Below are positions 48,034 through 56,542 of a stretch of DNA of 64,000 nucleotides, piece by piece. The translations under genes and the position numbers were made by a program. The notes beneath the pieces are model-generated. The model worked only from the letters and a program-made list of their open reading frames with translations. It did not search any database and was not told the origin of the DNA. Source of the stretch: Chloroflexota bacterium (GTDB lineage Bacteria; Chloroflexota; Anaerolineae; Aggregatilineales; Phototrophicaceae). The stretch covers positions 1 to 64,000 of the forward strand of contig JACAER010000027.1 in the NCBI GenBank assembly GCA_013388745.1, in the 5' to 3' direction. Within the stretch, counting starts at the first letter, position 1. Every line of letters begins with the position of its first letter.

Positions 48034-49605
48034 CTACTTTAAGGGCAGTTCAAAACCAAATTTGCTGCCGATGCCTACCTGACTTTCGACCCAGACTTCG
48101 CCTTTGTGCCGCTCAATGATCGTGCGCACCAGATTCAGCCCCAGCCCGAAGCCGGGGACATTGCCGGCGCGCGCATCTTTGACCCGGTAGAAGGACTCGA
48201 AGATATGCGGCAGATGTTCGGGCGGGATGCCGATGCCATCGTCTTCGACACTGAAATGAAAACGCCCATCGGCGGCGGACGCGCGCACGCGGATATGCCC
48301 ACCTTCGGGCGTGTATTTGCTGGCGTTGGTAATCAGATTTTCCATCGCGCGCCGCAGCAGTGCCCGGTCAACCACGACGCCGGGCAGCGCGGCGGTCTGG
48401 AGATCGGCGCTGAGTTCCTGATTTTTGCGCGCTACCAGCGGTCGCGTTTCGGCCACGACTTCGGCGGCCAACGCGCCGAGATCAACTTCTTCGTGCAGTT
48501 CCAGCGGTGAGCGCTTGACCTGTTCGACGCGCAGCAGATCGTCCAGCAGGCCGTTCATGCGCTCCGTAGAACGGCGGATGACTTCGAGATGCTCCTGCGT
48601 GGTGGACTGCGGGTCCAGGTCGATGCTGATGAGATCGGCATAGCCGGCGATGAGCGCAAGCGGCGTGCGCAGATCGTGCGAGGCGATGCGCAGCATTTCG
48701 TCCTTGAAGCGGCTCAGGTCGCGCAGGGTGGTAACGTCGTGCATCGCCACCACATAGCCTTCCAGCCCATGCACAACATCGCGCCAGACCGAGATGACGA
48801 CCTGATAATCGCGCTTTTTGCGTTCGGAACGCACCTCAAACGCCCAGGGGGCGCCGGTGCCGGGGGTGTCGTTTTGCGCCGCTTCGAAGATCGGCAGCAG
48901 CGTGCTGCTGGTGCTGCTATAGGCTCCCAGATGCTTGCCGATAATGTTGGCGGCGGTCTGTTCGCCCAAAAATTCGGCGGCGGCGTCGTTAATCATCAGG
49001 ATATGGCCGTTGACATCCAGCACAAAGAGGACATCGGGGATGGCTTGCAGCACGGTTTCGAGCTGGCGCTGCTGCGCTTGCAGGCGGTTGAACAACTGCG
49101 CGTTGCGGATGGCGATCGTGGCCTGGTTGGCGATGATCATCAGCAGGCGCAGATGATACTCGGTGAAGTGATTCTTTTCTGGGTGAACGAGCGTGACGAC
49201 GGCCAACACCTGCTGATTCATCATCAGCGGCACGCACAGCGCCGAGCCGACCTTATAATCGTCATCAGGGAAGACATACCAGCGCTCGTCGGTTTCGGCG
49301 TCATGGACAATGGCGGCCTGACGGTGGCGCAGCACCCAGCCGGCCAGTCCTTTGTCCAGCACTTTGCGCACGACACGCACCGATTCATCGGGCGTCATGT
49401 CGCGCGTGACAAAGATATGCCCCCAATCGACATCAAATTCATCGTGGAGAAAGAGGCTGGCTTTACTGGCCCCCACCGATTTCGCCGCCAGCCGGATAGC
49501 ACGCTGCAACACACGGTCCAGATCCAGCAGCGTTAAAAGCTGCGAAACCTCAGACAGCAGTTCCAGGTCTGCGAAAGTCGGCTGTTGTGCTCCCGTTTGC
49601 GCCAT
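48034..49605 (-). CDS. GAF-PAS sensor histidine kinase
   Basis: 523 residues, with no membrane segment, so cytoplasmic. GAF domain about 12-170 (LASKSVGASKASLFLHD-like, VPLMMNQQVLAVVTLVHPEK), PAS about 180-300 (VLQAIPDVLFVLDVNGHILM), HisKA with His310 (LRIASHDLRTPLALIAGYAD), and a HATPase about 405-520 with NLITNASKYTPEGG (N box), DDGIGIPPEHLPHIFE (G1/F) and GFGLGLNLVRTI (G2). No response regulator is next to it. It is followed by the cyclase-ATPase, its likely operon partner, so phosphorylation and cNMP signalling may be linked. Confidence 0.92.
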   Translation of the reverse strand: MAQTGAQQPTFADLELLSEVSQLLTLLDLDRVLQRAIRLAAKSVGASKASLFLHDEFDVDWGHIFVTRDMTPDESVRVVRKVLDKGLAGWVLRHRQAAIVHDAETDERWYVFPDDDYKVGSALCVPLMMNQQVLAVVTLVHPEKNHFTEYHLRLLMIIANQATIAIRNAQLFNRLQAQQRQLETVLQAIPDVLFVLDVNGHILMINDAAAEFLGEQTAANIIGKHLGAYSSTSSTLLPIFEAAQNDTPGTGAPWAFEVRSERKKRDYQVVISVWRDVVHGLEGYVVAMHDVTTLRDLSRFKDEMLRIASHDLRTPLALIAGYADLISIDLDPQSTTQEHLEVIRRSTERMNGLLDDLLRVEQVKRSPLELHEEVDLGALAAEVVAETRPLVARKNQELSADLQTAALPGVVVDRALLRRAMENLITNASKYTPEGGHIRVRASAADGRFHFSVEDDGIGIPPEHLPHIFESFYRVKDARAGNVPGFGLGLNLVRTIIERHKGEVWVESQVGIGSKFGFELPLK

Positions 49606-49722
49606 ACGGTTTCATTCTCATGCGTTTGCGCCGGTTGTGCGCCTTACAGTTAATCATACATTACGCGGGATTACCAGAAACATTGACGAAAAATTCATAA
49701 ACCCCGCGAGGTAGTATTTCAC

Positions 49723-49728
49723 ATTATA
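49723..49728 (-). promoter_or_regulatory. -10 box of kinase/cyclase operon
   Basis: TATAAT on the minus strand 118 nt before the kinase ATG, in an AT-rich region. No clear -35. The rest of 49606-49884 is empty apart from small hairpins. Confidence 0.45.
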
Positions 49729-49884
49729 AACAAATTGATTCTAACACACTTCGCCAGGCGGCGGGCAGTAAGAAACTTAGAACGAATCCCAACCCGATTC
49801 TATCCAAAATCCAAGTTGATGTTACATCGCGTATAAAGCGCCTTGCGGCGGGGCGCATCGCGACTCGTCACCTCAAAACACTGT

Positions 49885-52779
49885 TTAGCCGCCGCCGTAG
49901 CGCGGGCAGATGGCGCCGCCGTTGTCTACGTCGTACTGCTGCAACAGGCTCACCGGATCGACGCGGAAGACGTGGGCGCAGGCGAAGGTAATCACTTCGC
50001 GCACATCCACCGGCCACATCCGTGCTGTGTTATCCCAACTGGCGGTGAAAATGTCGCTGCCGTCGGGCGAAAAAATCACGCCAGAGACCAGCCCGGTATG
50101 CCCGGCAAAAACGCGGATGGTGCGCCCGTTGGCAACATCCCACATGCGCGCGGTGAAGTTCCAACTGCCGGCGACGAGGCTGCGGCCATTGGGCGCAAAG
50201 GCGACGCTGGTAATGACGTTGGCATGACCGGAATACGAGCGCACAAATTCGCCGGTGAGCGCGTTCCACAGGCGGACGGTGGTGTCGGCGCTGCCGGTGG
50301 CGGCCTGTAAGCCGTCGGGCGAAAAGGTGACGGCGTTGATATCGCCCTGATGCCCGGTCAGGACATGCACCTGGCGGCCATCGGCCACGTTCCAGATGAT
50401 GGCCGTGTCGTCGCTGCTGCCGGTGATAATCCAACTGCCGTCGGGCGAAAAAGCGGCGGCGTTGATGTCGGCCAGATGTCCGGCGAAAACGCGCACCTGC
50501 TCGCCGCTTTCGGCGTCCCACAAAATCGCCGTATCGTCCCAACTGCCGGTCAGCACATAGCGGCCATCGGGGGAATAGGCCACCGCGCGCACATCGTCGC
50601 TGTGTCCGCTGAGCGTGAGCAGCGTTGCGCCGCTTTCGACCTCCCAGATGCGCGCGGTATCGTCCCAACTGCCTGTGACCATGCGCGTGTTATCGGGCGA
50701 AAAGGCGACACTGGCGATGTAATTGGTGTGGCCGTCGTAGCGCATGATCTGCGTGTTATCGCTGGTGTTCCACAGCCGCGCGCTGCGATCCCAACTGCCG
50801 GTCAGCAGGCGCGTGCCGTCGTTGGAAACGCTGAGCGCCGTCAGATAATTACCGTGCCCGCTGTAGACATGGCGATCGGGGCTGCTGGTGACATTCCAGA
50901 CGCGCACGGTGTTATCCCAACTGCCAGTGACGATATGCTGCCCATCGGGGGCAAAGCCGACCGCGTTCACCCAAAAGGTGTGGCCGGAAAAGGCGCGCAG
51001 CTCCTGCCCGGTTTCGGCGTCCCACAGGCGCGCGGAAAAGTTCCAACTGGCGGTTAAAAACGAGCGGCCATCGGGCGACCAAGCGACGCTGGAAACCCAG
51101 AAAGTGCGTCCGGGCACGGCGACAATGCGGCGTCCGGTTTCTAAGTCCCAGACAATACCGAGCGTTTCGGGGTTAATCAAGTCGCCGCTGCCGCTCAGCA
51201 GGCGCGTGCCATCGGGCGAAAAGGCCAGCGCGCGCACAAAACTGGTGTGGCCGATCAACACGCGGCTGACGACGCCGGTGGCGGTGTCCCAGATACGCAC
51301 ATTGTAATCGGCGCCGCCGCTGGCGATCAGCGTGCCATCGGGCGAAAAAGCCACGCCGAAGACATCGCCTTCGTGGCCGCTGAAGACACGCAGCGCTGCG
51401 CCCGTCGCCGCGTCCCACAGGCGCACGCGGTCATCGTCGCCGCCGCTGGCGATCATGCGGCCATCGGGCGAAAAAGCGACCGCGCGCACCACACGATCGG
51501 TCTGAATCGTCACCAGCACGCTGCCGGTCGCCACGTCGAAGACGCGCACGAAGCCATCTTCGCTGCCGGTGACGATGCGTGTGCCATCCGGCGCGAAAGC
51601 GATCGCCATCACGCCGCCTTCATGGCCGCCGAAAACCTGCAACTGTTCGCCGGTGCGCACATCCCACAGGCGCGCGGTGAAATCGCTGCTGGCGCTCAAC
51701 ACTTTGCTCGAATCGGGCGAAAAGGCAACGGCGTGGATATAAGCGTTGTGACTGAAAAGGCGGGCGGTATACAGGCCATCGGCCACCTGGCCGAGCGCCG
51801 CATCAGCAGAAGGCGAATAGGCGATACCCAGCGCGCGGATCGCCAGCAGCGCGGCGACTTCGGTGTTGCCGCCTTCTTCCAGAATGCCGAGCGCCACCGC
51901 CGAGAGGCGCGCGCTTTCGGCGCGGTCGCGTTCCTGGGCGACCGCCGTCGCGCCGGCGTTGGCGCGGTCACGTTCGCTGATAGCCAGCGACTCATTGGTG
52001 ACGGCGATAGCTTCGTTGGTGCTGGCGCGGTCGGCGTTGTTGAGCGCCTGCGCCTGGGCCGTCGCGCGCGAAAAGGCTTCGCTTTGCGCCTGCTGGAACA
52101 AAAACAGCGAAAGCACCGCCAGCGCCAGCATGACCACAAAGGCGGCGCTGACGCCTGCCAGCAGCCGGCCCTGCTGCTGCCGTTCGGCGGCGCGGCTGGC
52201 CAGGATATAGCGGGTGTGCAGTTCACTGGAGCGCGGTTCTTTGCTGCCGGCGCCGGCCAACCATTGTTCAGCGGTGTTGAGTTCGTCGCCGCGCAGCAGC
52301 AGGCTGCGGTTCTGGCCTTTTTCTTCCCATTCGCGCCCAGCGATTGTCAGGCGCGTGTGCAAACGGACATGGTTCAGATCAGTGTCGATCACCTGGTCGA
52401 GCGCCTGCATGGCCGCCTCGAAGTCGTCGTTATCGCGGCTGTAGAGCCAGTTGTGCGAGGAAATAGCCGGGTGCATCGCTTCGCGGTCTTTCGGCTCGAC
52501 AATTTCGCGGTACAGCAGCGGCACAAAGCGCTTGTTGACCGAAATCGCGTAGGCCAATTCTTTGTAACATACTTCGGAACGCACTGAGTCGGGGCTGATG
52601 ACGAAGACGAAAGCGTTGGCGGCGTCGATGCCTTCACGGATCTCTTTCCACCAATCTGCCGTCAGCGGAATATCCTCAAAATCGACCCATACATCGCGGT
52701 TGCGCTCTTTGAGCGCCTGGTGCAGCCTGTGGACAAAAGACGAATCTCGGCGTGAATAAGAGATGAAGACATCAGACAT
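49885..52779 (-). CDS. TIR domain protein with membrane helix and 14 WD40 repeats
   Basis: 964 residues from the ATG at 52777-52779 (GAGG 6 nt upstream). TIR domain about 1-130: DVFISYSRRDSSFVHRLHQA, DVWVDFEDIPLTADWW, and SEVCYKELAYAI with the NADase-position Glu. After a linker there is one membrane helix (AAFVVMLALAVLSLFLF, about residue 215) and an Ala/Asp/Arg-rich coiled coil (to about 300). Fourteen WD40 repeats follow, each ending in a form of GSWDDTARIWDV, enough for two seven-blade propellers. The chain ends near CPRYGGG. The WD40 part is likely the sensor and TIR the effector, as in bacterial TIR-based signalling or defence; no partner gene is adjacent. Confidence 0.88.
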   Translation of the reverse strand: MSDVFISYSRRDSSFVHRLHQALKERNRDVWVDFEDIPLTADWWKEIREGIDAANAFVFVISPDSVRSEVCYKELAYAISVNKRFVPLLYREIVEPKDREAMHPAISSHNWLYSRDNDDFEAAMQALDQVIDTDLNHVRLHTRLTIAGREWEEKGQNRSLLLRGDELNTAEQWLAGAGSKEPRSSELHTRYILASRAAERQQQGRLLAGVSAAFVVMLALAVLSLFLFQQAQSEAFSRATAQAQALNNADRASTNEAIAVTNESLAISERDRANAGATAVAQERDRAESARLSAVALGILEEGGNTEVAALLAIRALGIAYSPSADAALGQVADGLYTARLFSHNAYIHAVAFSPDSSKVLSASSDFTARLWDVRTGEQLQVFGGHEGGVMAIAFAPDGTRIVTGSEDGFVRVFDVATGSVLVTIQTDRVVRAVAFSPDGRMIASGGDDDRVRLWDAATGAALRVFSGHEGDVFGVAFSPDGTLIASGGADYNVRIWDTATGVVSRVLIGHTSFVRALAFSPDGTRLLSGSGDLINPETLGIVWDLETGRRIVAVPGRTFWVSSVAWSPDGRSFLTASWNFSARLWDAETGQELRAFSGHTFWVNAVGFAPDGQHIVTGSWDNTVRVWNVTSSPDRHVYSGHGNYLTALSVSNDGTRLLTGSWDRSARLWNTSDNTQIMRYDGHTNYIASVAFSPDNTRMVTGSWDDTARIWEVESGATLLTLSGHSDDVRAVAYSPDGRYVLTGSWDDTAILWDAESGEQVRVFAGHLADINAAAFSPDGSWIITGSSDDTAIIWNVADGRQVHVLTGHQGDINAVTFSPDGLQAATGSADTTVRLWNALTGEFVRSYSGHANVITSVAFAPNGRSLVAGSWNFTARMWDVANGRTIRVFAGHTGLVSGVIFSPDGSDIFTASWDNTARMWPVDVREVITFACAHVFRVDPVSLLQQYDVDNGGAICPRYGGG

Positions 52780-52790
52780 GGACGACCTCA

Positions 52791-52810
52791 ATGTTACGTC
52801 ACAGTAACAT
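52791..52810. promoter_or_regulatory. Operator palindrome at TIR-WD40 start site
   Basis: ATGTTAC-GTCACA-GTAACAT, a perfect 7-6-7 inverted repeat. It covers the expected transcription start and lies 11 bp upstream of the ATG, a repressor-type location. It shares GTTAC-N6-GTAAC with 35209-35228. Confidence 0.6.
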
Positions 52811-52811
52811 A

Positions 52812-52840
52812 AGTCTAGTGCAGCCTCAAAATACCCGCAA
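52812..52840 (-). promoter_or_regulatory. Promoter of TIR-WD40 gene
   Basis: On the minus strand TTGCGG (52835-52840), 17 bp, TAGACT (52812-52817). Confidence 0.5.
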
Positions 52841-52903
52841 CTGGGATTCTGTCAGGATATGTATGTAGGCCACGCAGGGCGGCAGCGCCGTGATTTTTGC
52901 ATA

Positions 52904-52925
52904 GGGGCGAGCAATGACACGCCCC
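52904..52925. repeat. Copy of palindromic GGGGCG...CGCCCC repeat
   Basis: GGGGCG (52904-52909) and CGCCCC (52920-52925) around AGCAATGACA. It resembles the repeat at 37208-37235 with changes in the centre. Confidence 0.4.
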
Positions 52926-53023
52926 AGCCAACCTTTTCAAGCGGTTGGCACTTAGCGGCTTCTTCCATTATAGCCTATAGCCGCTGCGCTGCGCCGCCGA
53001 CGTTAATGTTCGATAGGTGATCG

Positions 53024-53347
53024 TTAGCGCTGCGTCAGAATGTTGCGCGGCGCCACAAAGCCAAAATCGAGGTACACGCAGTCGCCGAGCGTGCCGTGCT
53101 GCTTAAAGACAAAGATCAGCGGCTCGTGGCGTTTGAGCCGCTTTTTCAGCGTGCTCCACTGCGATTTGCTGGGGGGCTGGTCACCGAAATAGGCGGGGCG
53201 GAACAACGCGCGGTAGTGGCCGTCGTCGTAAGCGATCAGTTCGACCAGATGCGTCATGCGGCCTTCGGCGTCATGGCTGAGCAGTCCGGCAATCCATTTG
53301 TGGACATAACCGAAATGCCGCGCCTGGAACTTGGGAAGATTTTTCAT
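53024..53347 (-). CDS. Unknown small protein (107 aa)
   Basis: 107 residues with ordinary protein composition: LPKFQARHFGYVHKWIAGLL, LVELIAYDDGHYRALFRPAY, and HGTLGDCVYLDFGFVAPRNI. The basic stretch WSTLKKRLKRHEPLIFVFKQ could bind nucleic acid. I recognise no family. The ATG at 53345-53347 follows AAGGTGGTCT. It stands alone between the TIR-WD40 gene and a 495-bp gap. Confidence 0.6.
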   Translation of the reverse strand: MKNLPKFQARHFGYVHKWIAGLLSHDAEGRMTHLVELIAYDDGHYRALFRPAYFGDQPPSKSQWSTLKKRLKRHEPLIFVFKQHGTLGDCVYLDFGFVAPRNILTQR

Positions 53348-53804
53348 AGACCACCTTATTGATAAGCGCCAGTACTAACGAGTGCCCCTAAAGCTCAACT
53401 ATGAGCCGTTAACGAGTAAAATGCCATTGGCGGCACCCCATAAGCGTGTCCACTGGCCCGCCTGAACTATGCCTGATTCAGGAAAGAAGCGCAGCATAGA
53501 GCGATCAACCACACAGCCTTTCCCGTCTGCTCCATCGAATACGGCCGTGTGCTGCGGTTAATAGTATCACAACTGCCGGATCATGCGTCATAATCAACCC
53601 CTATCGCCCTGTCAACCGCAAGCAGAGAAAGGGCGAGTCGGGCGTTTCCACGCCCGATTTTAGCCCCTCTCCGCTAAGGTAAGCGAAGCTTACACCGGGC
53701 ATGGGGTTGGGAAAGGGGTCAGGAGAGCGCAAAACCTGTCGCACAAGTTTGACGCGATAGTCCTGGCCTAATCTCCCAACATTCTGAAATGCACCCAGGG
53801 CATG
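53348..53804. other. Long gene-free region
   Basis: About 495 bp (53348-53842) without a convincing gene. It contains a terminator-like hairpin TCGGGCG/CGCCCGA followed by TTTT (53638-53661), a CCCCTCTCCGCTAAG...GGGG imperfect repeat near 53665-53720 resembling the element at 15084, and the promoter at 53805. A short minus-strand frame at 53719-53919 looks like a shadow. Confidence 0.5.
53638..53661 (+). terminator. Orphan terminator-like hairpin
   Basis: 7-bp stem TCGGGCG/CGCCCGA with a 6-nt loop and TTTT behind it on the plus strand. No rightward gene precedes it, so it may end an unseen transcript or protect the next gene from read-through. Confidence 0.5.
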
Positions 53805-53813
53805 TGCTATACT
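53805..53813 (+). promoter_or_regulatory. Extended -10 promoter of PQQ-type dehydrogenase
   Basis: TGCTATACT, about 30 nt before the start codon. A palindrome GGCGTATACGCC (53819-53830) follows. Confidence 0.5.
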
Positions 53814-53842
53814 GGGGCGGCGTATACGCCGTGAGGATGCTT

Positions 53843-54970
53843 ATGTTCAGACTAATCCTGTTCGTATCCGTGACTTTGTTTCTCGTGTCTTTTTCCAGCA
53901 GCAGCGCACAAACCGCCACCCCCGACCCTAACGCCTCCGTGAGTTACAGCGTCGAGCGTTATCTACCGGCGAATTATCCGGTGGCACTGGCCTTCGCGCC
54001 GGATGGCCGCTTGTTTTACACCGAAAAAATCAGCGGCAGCGTCCGTGTAGTCAGCGCCGACGGCGTGTTGCAGCCGGTGCCGGTGATTACCCTGCCGACG
54101 ACGGCCAACGCCGAACGCGGGATGCTCGGCATCGCGCTCGACCCGGCTTACAGCGAAAACGGCTACATCTGGGTCTACCATACGGCGGAAGGCACGGCGC
54201 GCGACTATCCCGCCAACCGTATTGTGCGCTTCCGTGAAGTCAATGGCGTAGGCAGCGACCCGCAGGTCATGCTGAGCGTGCCGATCACCAACGGTGAACT
54301 GGAACACAACGGCGGCAATCTGCATTTTGACACGCGCGGATATCTCTACGTCACTATCGGCGATTACCGCGACGAAGCCAATGCGCAGAATCTCGACGTG
54401 CTGCCGGGCAAAATTCACCGTTTCGCCGTCGTGGACGACCAGCTTGTGCCCGCGCCGGATAACCCGTTTCCCGCAAGCAGCGTCTACGCTTATGGGCTGC
54501 GTAATTCCTTCGACTTTACATTTGACCCATTGACAGGGCGTATCTTTGCCACCGAAAATGGGCAGGACTGCGACGACGAGATCAACCTGATTCTACCTGG
54601 TTTTAACTACGGCGCGGGCGAAAATTATCGCTGCGTGGGCAGCGCCCTGCTGGATGAACCCAACTACATGACGCCGCTGCTGTCCTTTACGCCGACGATC
54701 GCGCCGACCGGCATCGTCGTCTACGATCACCCGGCGATCCCCCAGTGGTACGGCCAGATTCTGTTTTGCGCCTGGAATTTTGGCCGGATGACGCGCGTGC
54801 TGCTGAATGCCGCGCGCAGCGAAGTGGTGGAAACGCGCGACGTTGATTTACAGGGCGCGCAGTGCCGGATTGATCTGGCGATCGGGCCAGAAGGGGCAGT
54901 GTATTTTACAACAGTCGGCGCTGAAGGTGGCGCTATTTATCGGTTAATGCCACATGACGATACCCAGTAA
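53843..54970 (+). CDS. PQQ-dependent sugar dehydrogenase family protein (glucose/sorbosone type)
   Basis: 375 residues from the ATG at 53843 (GAGG 6 nt upstream; the ATG at 53837 is the alternative). A signal peptide (FRLILFVSVTLFLVSFSSSS) leads to a six-blade propeller: PVALAFAPDGRLFYTEKISG, RGMLGIALDPAYSENGYIWV, ELEHNGGNLHFDTRGYLYVT and YGLRNSFDFTFDPLTGRIFA. These are the blocks of soluble glucose/sorbosone dehydrogenases and the Yli-type aldose dehydrogenases, which oxidise sugars in the periplasm or outside the cell. PQQ dependence is family-based. It overlaps the Nudix gene by 17 bp. Confidence 0.88.
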   Translation: MFRLILFVSVTLFLVSFSSSSAQTATPDPNASVSYSVERYLPANYPVALAFAPDGRLFYTEKISGSVRVVSADGVLQPVPVITLPTTANAERGMLGIALDPAYSENGYIWVYHTAEGTARDYPANRIVRFREVNGVGSDPQVMLSVPITNGELEHNGGNLHFDTRGYLYVTIGDYRDEANAQNLDVLPGKIHRFAVVDDQLVPAPDNPFPASSVYAYGLRNSFDFTFDPLTGRIFATENGQDCDDEINLILPGFNYGAGENYRCVGSALLDEPNYMTPLLSFTPTIAPTGIVVYDHPAIPQWYGQILFCAWNFGRMTRVLLNAARSEVVETRDVDLQGAQCRIDLAIGPEGAVYFTTVGAEGGAIYRLMPHDDTQ

Positions 54971-55412
54971 TCCGCTGCATATCGTGGCCGTCTCTGGCCT
55001 AATTACCAACCCGGACGGCAAAGTGTTGATGGCGCGCAGCCCGGTGCGCGGTTGGGAACTGCCGGGCGGCAAGGTGGAAGAAGGCGAAAGCCTGATCGAA
55101 GCCTTACAGCGCGAGATACGCGAAGAAACCGGCGTGCTCGCCAATATCGGCGCGCTGGTGGGCGTGTATTCCAACATCACCACGCCCGTCAAAGTCATTT
55201 TCGGCTTTCTGGGCACATGGCTGGCGGGCGAACTAACGCCCAGCAGCGAAACACCAGAGGTCGAATGGGTGGCGCGCGCAGAAGTCATCGGACGCATTAC
55301 GCATCCGGTGATTCGCCAGCGCGCCCAGGATAAACTCGACTTTAGTGGGCGCGTGCTGTACCGCGCCTATGGCACAAACCCCTATGAGGTGTATATCGAG
55401 CACTTTGTCTAA
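54954..55412 (+). CDS. Nudix hydrolase
   Basis: 152 residues with a full Nudix box, GGKVEEGESLIEALQREIREETGV (residues about 38-61), matching GX5EX7REUXEEXGU. These enzymes hydrolyse nucleoside diphosphates linked to another group. The specificity is not readable. It overlaps the end of the dehydrogenase gene by 17 bp, so translation is coupled. It converges with the Roadblock gene, with stops 2 nt apart. Confidence 0.92.
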   Translation: MTIPSNPLHIVAVSGLITNPDGKVLMARSPVRGWELPGGKVEEGESLIEALQREIREETGVLANIGALVGVYSNITTPVKVIFGFLGTWLAGELTPSSETPEVEWVARAEVIGRITHPVIRQRAQDKLDFSGRVLYRAYGTNPYEVYIEHFV

Positions 55413-55414
55413 GG

Positions 55415-55849
55415 TCACGGCGAGAGCCAGTCAGGGGGCGTTTCGCCAGCCAACAGGGCTTCAAGATAAGGCACGGCTTTTTCCAGATGCAGCGCCAGAT
55501 TCGCGCTCTGTCCCTGTTCGTCGCCCATGCGCCAGACGACAATCACCAGCGCGCCCGCGCCCACCGGTTTCAGGCTGACGCGCGTGGTGTCTTGGCCGCG
55601 TTTGCCCAGCGCCACACGCACCTCAAAGGTCGCGCCGCGCCCCCACAGCGCCGCCGCGTGTTCGCCGAGCAGAAACAAGGCCGCCGCTAGCGCCGCCAAC
55701 CGCTGCGCGCGTTCGATAGGCGTGATTGTCGCCGCCAACAGGATGCCGCCGATGCTGGCGAGCGCAATCCCTTCGACATCGGGCGCGTTTTCCTGCAAAC
55801 CCCACAAACACTGGGTCGCCAGCGCGTTTTGCCGCGCGTTGAGCTTCAT
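55415..55849 (-). CDS. Roadblock/LC7-domain protein
   Basis: 144 residues. The fold pattern of Roadblock/LC7 is visible: the opening helix, then VEGIALASIGGILLAATI, the middle helix RLAALAAALFLLGEHAAALW, strands RVALGKRGQDTTRVSLKPVG and GALVIVVWR, then the last helix. Bacterial members often act with small GTPases or polar signalling proteins. None is adjacent; instead it overlaps the SGNH hydrolase stop (ATGA type), so the two are coupled. The interaction is unknown. Confidence 0.75.
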   Translation of the reverse strand: MKLNARQNALATQCLWGLQENAPDVEGIALASIGGILLAATITPIERAQRLAALAAALFLLGEHAAALWGRGATFEVRVALGKRGQDTTRVSLKPVGAGALVIVVWRMGDEQGQSANLALHLEKAVPYLEALLAGETPPDWLSP

Positions 55850-56520
55850 AAGTCCAGGAACTCAATGATGATGTCGGCCAACTGCTGCGCGGTTTTGGGC
55901 GTGATATGTAAGCCGTCGAAGGTGTAACGATAAGCTCCGCGCTGCTGTTCGGCCTCATAATCCGCCCAACCGCTTAGGCTGCGCTTGCCGATCAGACGGA
56001 TCATATCCATGGTCAGCGGCGGGCGCGGGGGGAGATCGGGCGCGGGGAAGCGCGCCATTAAGTCCAGCGTGGGGATATTCAGCGCGCGCGCTGCTGCTGC
56101 CGCCAGCCCGTTGTACTGCCGCACCAGCGCGCTCAGTTCTGGATTGTATTCGCTCGGCAGCAGACCGACCCACACCAGCACATGCGCCAGATGCAGGCGC
56201 GTTAGCAGTTCGCGGTAGGCCTGGGCAAACGTCTCTGGCGTGACAACCCCCTGTTCTATACCTTTGGAACGGCGGTAGTATTTGCGCAGATCGGGGTATA
56301 GGTACGAGAGCGCATCGTTGCCGCCGCCCATGACAAACACACCGTCCGGTTCATGCGCCAGCACATCGCTATCCAGCCGCCGCAGCAGGTTGAGCACAGT
56401 ATCGCCGCCCACGCCGGCGTTGATGATCGTGTGCTGCGGGTGGCATTGGGCGATGCGCGCCACAAAATTGCCGCCGTAGCTGCCTTGTGTCAGACTGTTG
56501 CCAAGAAAAACCAGTTTCAT
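55846..56520 (-). CDS. SGNH/GDSL-type hydrolase
   Basis: 224 residues. Block I is FLGNSLTQGSYGG with the catalytic Ser in GNS instead of GDS, block II NAGVGGDTV, block III VMGGGNDAL, and the C-terminal block V as FDGLHITPKTAQQLA with Asp and His. It has no signal peptide, so it is probably a cytoplasmic esterase, lipase or acylhydrolase. It precedes the Roadblock gene with a 4-bp overlap and follows the VWA gene by 22 nt, so all three may be co-transcribed. Confidence 0.9.
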   Translation of the reverse strand: MKLVFLGNSLTQGSYGGNFVARIAQCHPQHTIINAGVGGDTVLNLLRRLDSDVLAHEPDGVFVMGGGNDALSYLYPDLRKYYRRSKGIEQGVVTPETFAQAYRELLTRLHLAHVLVWVGLLPSEYNPELSALVRQYNGLAAAAARALNIPTLDLMARFPAPDLPPRPPLTMDMIRLIGKRSLSGWADYEAEQQRGAYRYTFDGLHITPKTAQQLADIIIEFLDL

Positions 56521-56542
56521 GCGCTACTCGTGAAGCGGTGTT

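Noticed and set aside
46507-48042. 511-codon plus-strand frame opposite the cyclase gene
   Set aside because: Shadow frame; the opposite strand encodes a complete cyclase-ATPase.
49910-51720. Regular DNA repeats of about 126 bp
   Set aside because: They are the codons of the 14 WD40 repeats, not a non-coding tandem array.
53719-53919. 66-codon minus-strand frame in the gene-free region
   Set aside because: No ribosome site and it overlaps the start of the PQQ-type dehydrogenase; the composition is not convincing.
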